Assembly: GCF_900766215.1 (NCBI RefSeq)
Contig: NZ_CAAFUQ010000108.1
Coordinates: forward strand, 1-35,336
DNA length: 35,336 nucleotides
Direction of reading: 5' to 3'
Source: an uncultured Finegoldia sp.
Lineage (GTDB): Bacteria > Bacillota > Clostridia > Tissierellales > Peptoniphilaceae
The notes below the pieces were generated by a model. It saw only the letters and a list, made by a program, of their open reading frames with translations, did not search any database and had not been told where the DNA came from. Each line of letters begins with the position of its first letter. Position 1 is the stretch's first letter. The translations under genes and the position numbers were made by a program. Shown here in pieces: positions 7,133-13,989 of this stretch.

Positions 7133-7157
7133 AAGCATCTACAATGTAGGTGCTTTT
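7133..7157 (+). terminator. Rho-independent terminator, copy 3 of the recurring hairpin
   Basis: AAGCATCTACA (7133-7143) pairs with TGTAGGTGCTT (7145-7155), followed by a short T-run. The stem is the same as at 1247 and 4069. It terminates the A9-tract gene. Confidence 0.8.
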
Positions 7158-7190
7158 ATTGTGGCTAAAATTACCATTTGAAACACAAAT

Positions 7191-7200
7191 TGGGTATAAA
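7191..7200 (+). promoter_or_regulatory. Candidate extended -10 promoter
   Basis: TGGGTATAAA lies 31 bp before the ATG at 7231, with the ribosome site AGGAG in between. It is another member of the recurring GGGTATAA-A/T motif; no clear -35. Confidence 0.45.
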
Positions 7201-7230
7201 TAATACAACGAAAGTATATAGGAGTTTATT

Positions 7231-8214
7231 ATGAAAAAATCGATAGTATCTAGAACTATTAAAACTGCATTGGCTTCACTTTTGGCGATAATTGTCTCGC
7301 AAGAGTTATCTCTTGAATTTGCAGCTGCGGCGGGAATTATTGCGATATTAAATGTGTTTGATACGAGAAAAGCTACGATAGAAGGTGGATTGAAGAGGAC
7401 TTTGTCCGCAATAATTGCTCTTTTAATCGGAGGATTTTTATTTGAAAAAATAGGATACAAAACTTGGGTTTTCGGATTGTATTTGCTTTTATTTGTGCCT
7501 GTGTTTTTTTTATTGAAGATAGAACTGGGACTTGGTCCTTCAAGTGTAATCGTGACTCATTTATTAGCTTTCGGAAAAATTGATGCATCGATTATTTTGA
7601 ATGAAATGGCTCTTGTGTTTATAGGGACGGGATTTGCGATGTTGACCAATTTCTACGCTCCTACTAGACAAGACAAATTAAACAGGTTGATCGAAAGCAT
7701 CGATGACGATATGAAGTTTATATTGAATTTGTTCGGGGAATCTCTTGTTCAAAACTTGGATGTGAAGTTGTATGAGGACAAGATTTCAGAGCTTGAAGCA
7801 GACATCGACAGGGCGATAGATATTGCGATTATTGAGAATGACAATTTGATTGAAAACAGCAGGGATTTACTTCGTGATTTGCGTTTGAGAGAAAGGGAGA
7901 TGGATTTGTTGCAAGAAATGTATGATGATTTGAGGACGATTCCGCCGGAATATTCAGACGGCAAATATATTTCTGATATTTTAATTCAAGCATCCCAAAA
8001 TTTAACTAAACGTGAGGACATGATTAAATTGAAAGAGAGAATTGATTTTCTCAAAAATCATTACCACATGATGAAGCTTCCAGATACCCACGAGGAATTT
8101 GCAATTCGTTCGGCGATTTTTCAAGTGTTTCGAAGTCTGGATCAATTTATAGCTATTAGCAATCAAATTACGAAAAGACCAAATAATAAAATTAGGATAA
8201 AAACAAGAGGGTGA
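7231..8214 (+). CDS. Aromatic acid exporter (ArAE)/DUF939-type membrane protein
   Basis: A 327-residue protein. The N-terminal half has about five to six membrane helices, with the family pattern of basic start (R-T-I-K-T-A-L-A), A-A-A-A-G-I-I-A-I and the R-K-A-T-I-E-G-G-L-K-R segment (about 46-57). The C-terminal half (about 150-327) is a long charged, coiled-coil-rich cytoplasmic domain (E-L-E-A-D-I-D-R-A..., R-D-L-R-L-R-E-R-E-M-D-L-L). This one-module TM plus DUF939_C layout is that of Gram-positive relatives of AaeB/FUSC, commonly annotated as aromatic acid exporters; substrates are mostly unproven. It is followed 4 bp later by the [2Fe-2S] protein gene, so the two are probably co-transcribed. 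Confidence 0.75.
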   Translation: MKKSIVSRTIKTALASLLAIIVSQELSLEFAAAAGIIAILNVFDTRKATIEGGLKRTLSAIIALLIGGFLFEKIGYKTWVFGLYLLLFVPVFFLLKIELGLGPSSVIVTHLLAFGKIDASIILNEMALVFIGTGFAMLTNFYAPTRQDKLNRLIESIDDDMKFILNLFGESLVQNLDVKLYEDKISELEADIDRAIDIAIIENDNLIENSRDLLRDLRLREREMDLLQEMYDDLRTIPPEYSDGKYISDILIQASQNLTKREDMIKLKERIDFLKNHYHMMKLPDTHEEFAIRSAIFQVFRSLDQFIAISNQITKRPNNKIRIKTRG

Positions 8215-8218
8215 TTAT

Positions 8219-8698
8219 ATGTGTGAAGAAAAAAATGAAGAACTGATTTTCAAAGAAAAACTTGACGAAACTGTGGAAAGTTTCGGCAAGGGTAGCCAAG
8301 AGGGAGCCAAGGTTATGATTAGAAACTGTCAGGATTTGTTCGGATGCGTGTCGATTAGTCATCAAAAACAAATCGCCGATGCGTTTGAAATTGATGAGAA
8401 ATACATCAAGACGATTATTAAATTCATTCCATCTATCAAAGAATCTAAGGTTGAATACGAGATTGTGTGCTGTTCGGGACCGAGATGTGCGAAGAACGGC
8501 TCGATGGAAGTGTTGACGACGGTGAAAAAAGAGCTTGGAATGGATTTTAATGAAACATCTGCTGATGGAAAAATTCGACTCAGAACTCAAAATTGTTTCA
8601 AAAAATGTAAGGATGGTCCCAATATTATGATTAATGGCAAATTCTATCACCACATGAATGCGGATAAAACAAAAGAAGTTCTGAAAAAAATCAAATAA
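8219..8698 (+). CDS. Thioredoxin-like [2Fe-2S] ferredoxin / NuoE-HydA-subunit-E-like protein
   Basis: A 159-residue soluble protein. The N-terminal helical part (about 15-75) resembles the NuoE helical bundle (CQDLFGCVSISHQKQIADAF). The C-terminal thioredoxin-fold part carries four cysteines spaced as in NuoE: C-C-S-G-P-R-C (about 83-89) and C-F-K-K-C-K-D-G-P (about 125-133), followed by the M-x-x-N-G-K-x-Y-H-H strand. Relatives are subunit E of NADH dehydrogenases, formate dehydrogenases and bifurcating hydrogenases. No partner flavoprotein (NuoF) is nearby, so it may act as a stand-alone ferredoxin. It is translationally close to the ArAE-like gene (4-bp gap, ribosome site AGAGGGTG) and closed by the terminator at 8711. 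Confidence 0.8.
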   Translation: MCEEKNEELIFKEKLDETVESFGKGSQEGAKVMIRNCQDLFGCVSISHQKQIADAFEIDEKYIKTIIKFIPSIKESKVEYEIVCCSGPRCAKNGSMEVLTTVKKELGMDFNETSADGKIRLRTQNCFKKCKDGPNIMINGKFYHHMNADKTKEVLKKIK

Positions 8699-8710
8699 AA
8701 TTTTTGTTAC

Positions 8711-8744
8711 AAATAAGCCTTGGATTGAACATTGGCTTATTTTT
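8711..8744 (+). terminator. Rho-independent terminator
   Basis: AATAAGCC (8712-8719) pairs with GGCTTATT (8734-8741) and continues into T's. It ends the two-gene unit 7231-8698. Confidence 0.85.
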
Positions 8745-8795
8745 AATTTGATTATAAAAATTCTATGAATTTAGAGATATCCTTATCAAGAGGGT

Positions 8796-8824
8796 TTGAC
8801 AAAGTATACTATTAGAACTATAAT
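8796..8824 (+). promoter_or_regulatory. Consensus sigma-A promoter of the OYE-MarR-nitroreductase operon
   Basis: TTGACA (8796-8801), 17-bp spacer, TATAAT (8819-8824): a perfect consensus, the strongest promoter in the window. Such strength suggests tight repression, consistent with the operators overlapping the -10 and start point. Confidence 0.9.
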
Positions 8825-8865
8825 TGACATATCAATAATTGATGTCTTAAATATTGACTAATCAA
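8824..8865. promoter_or_regulatory. Paired palindromic operators, probable MarR binding sites
   Basis: Two 12-bp palindromes of form TTGA-N4-TCAA, TTGACATATCAA (8824-8835) and TTGACTAATCAA (8854-8865), start 30 bp apart. A further ATCAAT-A-ATTGAT dyad (8831-8843) overlaps the first. They cover the end of the -10, the start point and the early leader, ending just before the ribosome site at 8871. The MarR gene two cistrons on is the obvious candidate ligand. Confidence 0.7.
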
Positions 8866-8880
8866 CGAATGGAGGTAAAC

Positions 8881-9873
8881 ATGAAATTATCACAAGAATT
8901 GAAATCAAAGAATATTAATTTTAAAAACAGAGTCGTAATGCCGCCTATGGCTACTGCAAAGGCTGACGAAAACGGTCATATTACAGATGAAATCTTGAAC
9001 TATTATGAAGAAAAGACTAAAAACAGATTATTTTCAACTGTAATTATTGAACACAGCTTTGTGGATGCTTTAGGAAAAGCCAGCAAAAATCAAACATCTA
9101 TAGCAGATGATTCTACAATAGATGGAATGAGAAAACTTGCAAATTTAGTTAAAGCCAATGGTTCATCGGTAATATTGCAAATTTCTCACGCTGGTAGTTC
9201 TACTAGTGAAGAAGTTATCAGACAACAACCAGTAGCACCATCAGCTATCAAGAATCCATCGAAATCGACAGGAGAACTTCCAAGAGAACTGCATGTTGAA
9301 GAAATAGAACAAATTATTGATAAATTTGTCGATGCAGCAGTAAGATCAAAAGAAGCAGGATTTGATGGTGTGGAAATCCATTCTGCTCATGGATATTTAT
9401 TGAACCAATTCTTATCTCCATTAACTAATAAAAGAACAGATGAATACGGTGGAGATATCGATGGGAGAATTAAAATTCATTTGGAAATTATAAGAAAAAT
9501 CAGAGAAAAAGTAGGAAATGAGTATCCAATTTTTATAAGAGTGGGAGCTGGAGATTATTTAGATGGAGGACTTTCAACAGACGATAGCATACATGCATGT
9601 AAAGAGTTTATAAAAGCTGGAGTGGATGTTCTGGATATTTCTGGTGGAATGTGTATGTTCTCAATCGATGATAAAAGAGCAGGATTCTTCGATTTTTTAG
9701 CAAAGCCAATTTTTGAAAATGTAGATGTGCCAGTAATTTTGACTGGAGGAGTAAAAACAGGTGATGATATAGAGGACATATTGAACCGTGGAGTATGCGA
9801 TTTGGTAGGAGTTGGAAGATCAGTGTTCAAGGATTCCAATTGGATGAATGAACAAATCAAACCAATTATGTAA
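8881..9873 (+). CDS. Old Yellow Enzyme-family NADH:flavin oxidoreductase (single-domain)
   Basis: A 330-residue TIM-barrel flavoenzyme. ATG 8881 has GGAGG at 8871-8875; an in-frame TTG at 8854 lies inside the operator and is rejected. Family motifs are N-R-V-V-M-P-P-M-A-T-A (about 19-29, FMN site), Q-I-S-H-A-G (about 100-105), the diagnostic E-I-H-S-A-H-G-Y-L-L-N-Q-F-L-S-P and Y-G-G-D (about 165-195), and the phosphate-binding G-V-G-R-S near the C-terminus. It ends at the barrel: the C-terminal [4Fe-4S] and pyridine-nucleotide domains of 2,4-dienoyl-CoA reductase-type proteins are absent. Known relatives reduce activated C=C bonds or nitro compounds. It is the first gene of an operon with MarR and nitroreductase, suggesting electrophile or quinone/nitro stress defence. 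Confidence 0.88.
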   Translation: MKLSQELKSKNINFKNRVVMPPMATAKADENGHITDEILNYYEEKTKNRLFSTVIIEHSFVDALGKASKNQTSIADDSTIDGMRKLANLVKANGSSVILQISHAGSSTSEEVIRQQPVAPSAIKNPSKSTGELPRELHVEEIEQIIDKFVDAAVRSKEAGFDGVEIHSAHGYLLNQFLSPLTNKRTDEYGGDIDGRIKIHLEIIRKIREKVGNEYPIFIRVGAGDYLDGGLSTDDSIHACKEFIKAGVDVLDISGGMCMFSIDDKRAGFFDFLAKPIFENVDVPVILTGGVKTGDDIEDILNRGVCDLVGVGRSVFKDSNWMNEQIKPIM

Positions 9874-9882
9874 AGGGAAAAT

Positions 9883-10296
9883 ATGGAACTTAAGCAATTT
9901 AGTAATGCTTTGCACAAACTTAGATGTGTGGAGCAAAATCTTACAAAAGAATTTGAAAATAGTACAGGATTTTCCTTAACCAGATACGAAATATTGTTAT
10001 ATCTGGATGAGAAAAAACAAAGCCTTCAAACAGAGATTGCTGAACATATAGGAATTGATCCTGCGGCGATTACTCGTCAACTCAAAATTTTAGAAAAAGA
10101 AGGATTTGTTACAAGAGATAGAAACGCTGACAATGCAAGAGAAATCATAGTTACACTCACGGATTATGCGAAATCTGAACTACAAATTTGCAAGCAAAAT
10201 CACAAGGACAATCCGTGCAATGTTGCAGTGTCTATTTCAAAAAAAGAGATTGAAGATTTAATGGAGATTTTGGAATCTATTGAAGAAAAATTGTAA
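9883..10296 (+). CDS. MarR-family transcriptional regulator
   Basis: 137 residues with the MarR winged-helix layout: an N-terminal dimerisation helix, L-T-R-Y-E-I-L-L-Y-L (about 32-41), a recognition helix in I-D-P-A-A-I-T-R-Q-L-K-I-L-E-K-E-G-F-V, and the D-R-N-A-D-N-A-R-E wing (about 85-93), followed by long C-terminal dimer helices. Cys at about position 15 and C-x8-C near residues 104-113 could serve as redox sensors as in OhrR/MarR, though this is inference. It lies between two flavin reductase genes (9-bp and 20-bp gaps) and probably autorepresses the operon through the palindromes at 8824-8865. Confidence 0.85.
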   Translation: MELKQFSNALHKLRCVEQNLTKEFENSTGFSLTRYEILLYLDEKKQSLQTEIAEHIGIDPAAITRQLKILEKEGFVTRDRNADNAREIIVTLTDYAKSELQICKQNHKDNPCNVAVSISKKEIEDLMEILESIEEKL

Positions 10297-10316
10297 TAAC
10301 AAATAGGGGGTATTTA

Positions 10317-10940
10317 ATGAATAATAATTTTGAAGATGTTGTATTTAATAGACATTCTGTAAAAGAATTTGATGTAAACAAAAAAATTGACAGAGAAGAA
10401 ATGATACAAATTTTAGAAGAAGCAACACTTGCACCATCGTCAGTGAATCTTCAACCATGGAGATTTGTGGTTGTTGAATCTGATGAAGCAAAGGATAAGC
10501 TTCGTCCATTGATAAGATTTAATGTTAGACAGAATGATACTTCATCTGCGATGATTTTGATATTTGGAGATATGCAATGCTACGAAAAAGCAGATGAAAT
10601 CTACAGTAAGGCAGTCGAAAAAGGTTATATGCCAGAAGATGTAAAAAAACAATTAATGGATTTGTTTATGCCAGTTTACAAGAACTATTCAAAATCAAAG
10701 ATGAATGATGTAGTTAAAATCGATTCAAGTTTGATGGCTATGCAACTTATGCTAGTTGCAAGAGCTCATGGATACGACACAAATGCTATTGGTGGATTTG
10801 AAGAAGACCAACTTGCAGAGGCTTTCGGACTTGACCCGGAAAGATATGTTCCTGTGATTATAATCGCAATTGGTAAATCAAATTATGAACACCATGAATC
10901 AGTAAGGTTAGATATTAAAGATATTGCAAAATTTGAGTAA
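10317..10940 (+). CDS. Nitroreductase-family FMN oxidoreductase
   Basis: 207 residues with the nitroreductase fold: N-terminal R-H-S-V-K-E-F (about 13-19, FMN phosphate contact), A-P-S-S-V-N-L-Q-P-W-R-F-V-V-V (about 41-55), a central helical region, and the late G-G-F-E-E-D-x-L...G-L-D-P-E-R-Y-V-P-V-I-I-I-A-I-G-K (about 161-190). Relatives reduce nitro groups, quinones or flavins with NAD(P)H. Third gene of the MarR operon, with a strong ribosome site (AGGGGG). It converges on the potassium channel gene; the two share the bidirectional terminator at 11001. Confidence 0.88.
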   Translation: MNNNFEDVVFNRHSVKEFDVNKKIDREEMIQILEEATLAPSSVNLQPWRFVVVESDEAKDKLRPLIRFNVRQNDTSSAMILIFGDMQCYEKADEIYSKAVEKGYMPEDVKKQLMDLFMPVYKNYSKSKMNDVVKIDSSLMAMQLMLVARAHGYDTNAIGGFEEDQLAEAFGLDPERYVPVIIIAIGKSNYEHHESVRLDIKDIAKFE

Positions 10941-11000
10941 ATTATAAGATGTATTGAAGTCATTATATTTTCAGGGATAATTTCATGGAAATATCACAAA

Positions 11001-11034
11001 AATAAGGCTAGCAATTTGCATAGCCTTATTTTGT
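11001..11034. terminator. Bidirectional terminator between convergent genes
   Basis: AATAAGGCTA (11001-11010) and TAGCCTTATT (11021-11030) form a perfect 10-bp stem with T-rich sequence on both strands. The stop codon of the minus-strand channel gene (11026-11028) lies inside the right arm. Confidence 0.88.
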
Positions 11035-12033
11035 TTCATCGCCCAAATGTTTTAATTTGTCCACTTGATCTTCTCTGCCGAGGACAATCAATACATCTCC
11101 AATTCGGAAAGTGTAGTTAACTGGTGGGTTGAAAATCATTTTATTATCTTCAATTGTTTTAATTGCAAGTACAATCAGACCTGTTTTATTTGGGATTTGG
11201 GCTTCAATTAAATTCTTATTTTCAAGATATGAGCCGCTTTTGACCACGACTTCTTCCAAATCCAATTCAACATCGCCAATTCTTGTAACCACATCTAAAA
11301 AAGAAATAATATTAGGCTTAGTCATCAACGAAGCCATTCTTTTGCCGCTGATTTCTACAGCGGACAAAGTTTTATTTGCTCCTACTTTCATCAACTTTTC
11401 GCTTCCCGATTTAGTAATTGCATTGGCGATTATGTAGATATTTTTGTTGAGATTTCTTGCAGTTAGCACAGTAACGATATTGTCTACTTCAGAATCCAAC
11501 GTCGATACAAGACCCTTTGCTCTTTCGATTCCTGCGTGTTCCAATACTGCTTCTTCAGTTGACATGCCTTCAACAACTAAAATATCGTGGTGACTGTAAT
11601 CATCAAGATCTTCACGTTTGTCCGTAATGACAACAAAATTCAAATTTTGATCGATAAAATTATTTATTATTACTTCTGCCAATTCACCAGAACCGCAAAT
11701 AATGTAATGATCGTTGAGTGAGGCTATTTTCTTTTCCATTTTACTTCCCTTCCAAAAATCTTTAACTTTTCCTTCTACAAACATAGCAACAACCGTAGTA
11801 AATGCGTATCCGACGATGCCGACACCCACAAATATCATAATTATAGAGAAAACCTCTGACCAATTACTAGTAGTGCCTACCTCACCGAAGCCAACAGTCG
11901 AAATGGTTATAACCGTCATGTATAGTGCATCTATGAAGTCGACTTTTAGCAAAAACATATAGCCAATAACGCCCACGATTAATAAAAGTGCAAATGCATA
12001 TAAAATAAATTTAAGCTTCCTTTTTTCTTCCAT
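11026..12033 (-). CDS. Two-TM potassium channel with RCK (TrkA-N/TrkA-C) domains
   Basis: 335 residues. TM1 (about 8-29), the pore helix and selectivity filter T-V-G-F-G-E (about 46-51), and TM2 (about 60-86) form a minimal KcsA/MthK-type pore. A TrkA-N (RCK) Rossmann domain follows: H-Y-I-I-C-G-S-G-E-L-A-E (about 109-120) with the G-x-G-x-x-A dinucleotide motif. A TrkA-C domain covers about residues 250-330 (E-D-x-x-x-x-N-P-P...I-G-D-V-L-I-V-L-G). The layout is MthK/Kch-like, implying a ligand- or nucleotide-gated K+ channel in the cytoplasmic membrane. It is divergent from proC with about 125 bp between, and convergent with the nitroreductase gene. Confidence 0.9.
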   Translation of the reverse strand: MEEKRKLKFILYAFALLLIVGVIGYMFLLKVDFIDALYMTVITISTVGFGEVGTTSNWSEVFSIIMIFVGVGIVGYAFTTVVAMFVEGKVKDFWKGSKMEKKIASLNDHYIICGSGELAEVIINNFIDQNLNFVVITDKREDLDDYSHHDILVVEGMSTEEAVLEHAGIERAKGLVSTLDSEVDNIVTVLTARNLNKNIYIIANAITKSGSEKLMKVGANKTLSAVEISGKRMASLMTKPNIISFLDVVTRIGDVELDLEEVVVKSGSYLENKNLIEAQIPNKTGLIVLAIKTIEDNKMIFNPPVNYTFRIGDVLIVLGREDQVDKLKHLGDETK

Positions 12034-12159
12034 AACTTACTCCTTGATGTTTAAATTATAATATATTTAAAAAGAAAAAACTATACGATTGTAAGCAAAA
12101 CAAGATAAATAAAATTGAAATCTGATAGAATATAGCTAAGGAAAATTTTGGAGGGGCTA

Positions 12160-12966
12160 ATGAACAAATTATGTTTTATAGGAGCTGGGAACATGGGATC
12201 TGCCATGATTTCAGGAGTTGTGAATGCAAATATAATAGATGCGAATAAAATTTGCGTGTCAAATAAATCTGCGGGAAAATTAATAGATTTAAACCAAAAA
12301 CTAAAAGTTAACACTACAACTGACAACAAAAAAGCGTCTGAAAATTCCGACGTTGTGATACTGGCTGTAAAACCACACATTATCCCTTTGGTTTTGGAAG
12401 AAATCAAGGATAATATTAATAAGGAAACTATCGTGATTTCTGTTGCAGCAGGGGTTACTATTTCAGATATTGAAAAAATCACAGGAACTGACAGAAAAAT
12501 TCTTCGTGTGATGCCCAACACTCCTTGTCTTGTCGGCGAAGGAATGTCTGCGATTTGTCCGAATGAAAATATGAACGACAATGATTTGAAAATCGTGAAG
12601 GATATTTTCAATTCGTTTGGAAAAAGCGAAGTAATCGACGAGAGTTTGATGGACTGTGTGATTGGAGTTAGCGGCTCATCTCCTGCATATGTGTTTATGT
12701 TTATGGAAGCGATGGCTGATGCAGCTGTACAAACCGGAATGAAACGAGATATGGCATACAAATTCGTCGCACAATCGGTGCTTGGCGCTTCTAAAATGTT
12801 AATGGAAACTCACAAACATCCAGGAGAATTGAAGGACATGGTGTGTTCACCAGCAGGAACGACTATTAAGGCTGTGGAAGTTTTAGAAAAATACGGGCTT
12901 AAAAATGCTGTAATTCAAGCTCAGCTTGCCTGTGTGGAAAAATCACGTGAGATGAGTGCGAAATAA
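12160..12966 (+). CDS. proC: Pyrroline-5-carboxylate reductase
   Basis: 268 residues from ATG 12160, preceded by GGAGGGG (12150-12156); the in-frame TTG at 12148 overlaps this site and is rejected. N-terminal Rossmann motif F-I-G-A-G-N-M-G-S-A-M (about 5-15), then V-I-L-A-V-K-P, S-V-A-A-G-V-T-I, and R-V-M-P-N-T-P-C-L-V-G-E-G (about 114-126). The C-terminal dimerisation domain has G-S-S-P-A-Y-V-F-M-F-M-E-A-M-A-D-A and the PROSITE-like S-P-A-G-T-T-I-K-A-V-E-V-L-E (about 228-241). It catalyses the NAD(P)H-dependent last step of proline synthesis. No proA/proB nearby, so P5C probably comes from ornithine/arginine metabolism or from genes elsewhere. Confidence 0.95.
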   Translation: MNKLCFIGAGNMGSAMISGVVNANIIDANKICVSNKSAGKLIDLNQKLKVNTTTDNKKASENSDVVILAVKPHIIPLVLEEIKDNINKETIVISVAAGVTISDIEKITGTDRKILRVMPNTPCLVGEGMSAICPNENMNDNDLKIVKDIFNSFGKSEVIDESLMDCVIGVSGSSPAYVFMFMEAMADAAVQTGMKRDMAYKFVAQSVLGASKMLMETHKHPGELKDMVCSPAGTTIKAVEVLEKYGLKNAVIQAQLACVEKSREMSAK

Positions 12967-13048
12967 TTTACAATGATTTTACAATAATGTAGTGTATGAA
13001 ATTGTTTGTTATTTTTTAACATTTCATGGTGCAAATTATAGGTCTGTG

Positions 13049-13057
13049 TGATATAAT
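13049..13057 (+). promoter_or_regulatory. Extended -10 promoter of the purine operon leader
   Basis: TGATATAAT (TG at 13049-13050, TATAAT at 13052-13057) fits the extended -10 consensus, with only a weak -35 near 13029. Transcription from about 13064 would give a leader of about 225 nt before purC. Confidence 0.55.
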
Positions 13058-13086
13058 ATATTGTAAATTATTTTAGTGGGGGCAAA

Positions 13087-13242
13087 ATGATGAGCGTTAT
13101 TGATATTTCAATAAATTTCATAAAAAAGCTTTTTGATTTGAGATTTACAAATCACGATCTAAGCCTTATCAATAAATTGAGAGGCAAATTGATAGCTATT
13201 TTTGCGTCCAATAAAAAAGTGTATAATTGTCAAAAAATTTAG
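13087..13242 (+). CDS. Small ORF (51 codons) in the purine operon leader
   Basis: ATG 13087 follows AGTGGGGG (13075-13082), a credible ribosome site, and the frame runs to TAG 13240-13242. The peptide is basic and amphipathic (MMSVIDISINFIKKLFDLRF, later NKLRGKLIAIFASNKK) and unlike anything I recognise. Its stop codon directly abuts the terminator stem at 13243, so a ribosome finishing this ORF would sit on the 5' arm of the terminator. That placement suggests coupling of its translation to read-through into purC. It may instead be a chance ORF over a structured RNA leader: GATTTG/CAAATC (13135/13148) and TATCAAT/ATTGATA (13167/13188) can pair. Confidence 0.45.
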   Translation: MMSVIDISINFIKKLFDLRFTNHDLSLINKLRGKLIAIFASNKKVYNCQKI

Positions 13243-13278
13243 GAGAATTCTATCTAGAATTCTCTATTTTTTTATTTT
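13242..13278 (+). terminator. Intrinsic terminator/attenuator just upstream of purC
   Basis: GAGAATTC (13243-13250) pairs perfectly with GAATTCTC (13257-13264) around TATCTA, followed by a long T-rich tract (13267-13278). The purC ribosome site AGGAGGG begins right after it, so operon transcription from the leader promoter must pass this element. No purine riboswitch core or PurBox is recognisable in 12967-13289. Confidence 0.75.
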
Positions 13279-13289
13279 AGGAGGGTATT

Positions 13290-13988
13290 ATGGAAAAATT
13301 GTACGAAGGTAAAGCAAAGGAAGTTTATTTAACAGAAAAGGCTGATGAATATATCATCAGATACAAGGATGATGCAACAGCTGGTAACGGTGAAAAGAAA
13401 GCTACAATTGCTGGTAAGGGCGAACTAAACTTAGCAATCACTACAATGATTTTTGAAATGCTTGAAAAAAACGGCATCAAAACTCACTACATCGAAACAA
13501 TAAACAATACTGATATGAGAGTTAAAAAAGTTACTATCATGCCACTTGAAGTTATCGTTAGAAACATCACTGCAGGTTCTTTTGCAAAAAGATACGGCGT
13601 GGAAGAAGGAAAAGTTTTAAATCAACCAACTTTCGAATTATCTTACAAAGATGATGATTTGGGAGATCCATTGATGTGTGAAGACCACGCAATTGCTCTT
13701 GGAGTTATCACAAAAGAAGAATATGACTATTTAAGAGAAGAAACTTTGAAAATCAACGAATTACTTAAAGAATTTTTCTTGAAAATCAACTTAAAATTAG
13801 TTGACTTCAAAATCGAATTCGGTAAAACTGACGACGGACAAATCTTATTAGCTGACGAAATCAGCCCAGATACTTGCAGATTGTGGGATAAAGACACTAA
13901 TCAAAAATTAGACAAAGATATTTTCAGAAGAGATTTAGGAGATTTGACAGAAGGCTACAAAGAAGTTCTAAATAGAATGAGAGGCTAG
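13290..13988 (+). CDS. purC: Phosphoribosylaminoimidazole-succinocarboxamide synthase (SAICAR synthetase)
   Basis: 232 residues, normal bacterial length. Motifs: L-Y-E-G-K-A-K-E-V-Y (3-12, ATP-binding loop), Y-K-D-D-A-T-A-G-N-G-E-K (about 25-36), P-L-E-V-I-V-R-N-I-T-A-G-S (about 81-93) and L-A-D-E-I-S-P-D-T-C-R-L-W-D (about 187-200). It ligates aspartate to CAIR with ATP. First gene of the pur operon, with ribosome site AGGAGGG at 13280-13286. One base separates its stop from the purF ATG. Confidence 0.97.
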   Translation: MEKLYEGKAKEVYLTEKADEYIIRYKDDATAGNGEKKATIAGKGELNLAITTMIFEMLEKNGIKTHYIETINNTDMRVKKVTIMPLEVIVRNITAGSFAKRYGVEEGKVLNQPTFELSYKDDDLGDPLMCEDHAIALGVITKEEYDYLREETLKINELLKEFFLKINLKLVDFKIEFGKTDDGQILLADEISPDTCRLWDKDTNQKLDKDIFRRDLGDLTEGYKEVLNRMRG

Positions 13989-13989
13989 G

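Noticed and set aside
8854..8880. TTG start that would extend the OYE gene by nine residues
   Set aside because: It begins inside the operator palindrome and covers the GGAGG site used by ATG 8881.
12081..12761. 226-residue minus-strand ORF opposite proC
   Set aside because: It lies fully antisense to a clear proC, has a low-complexity Ser/Ile/Phe composition typical of antisense frames, and has no ribosome site.
12967..13289. Guanine, PRPP or other known purine riboswitch before purC
   Set aside because: The region was read for the conserved cores of these classes and none was recognisable. A covariance-model search would settle it.
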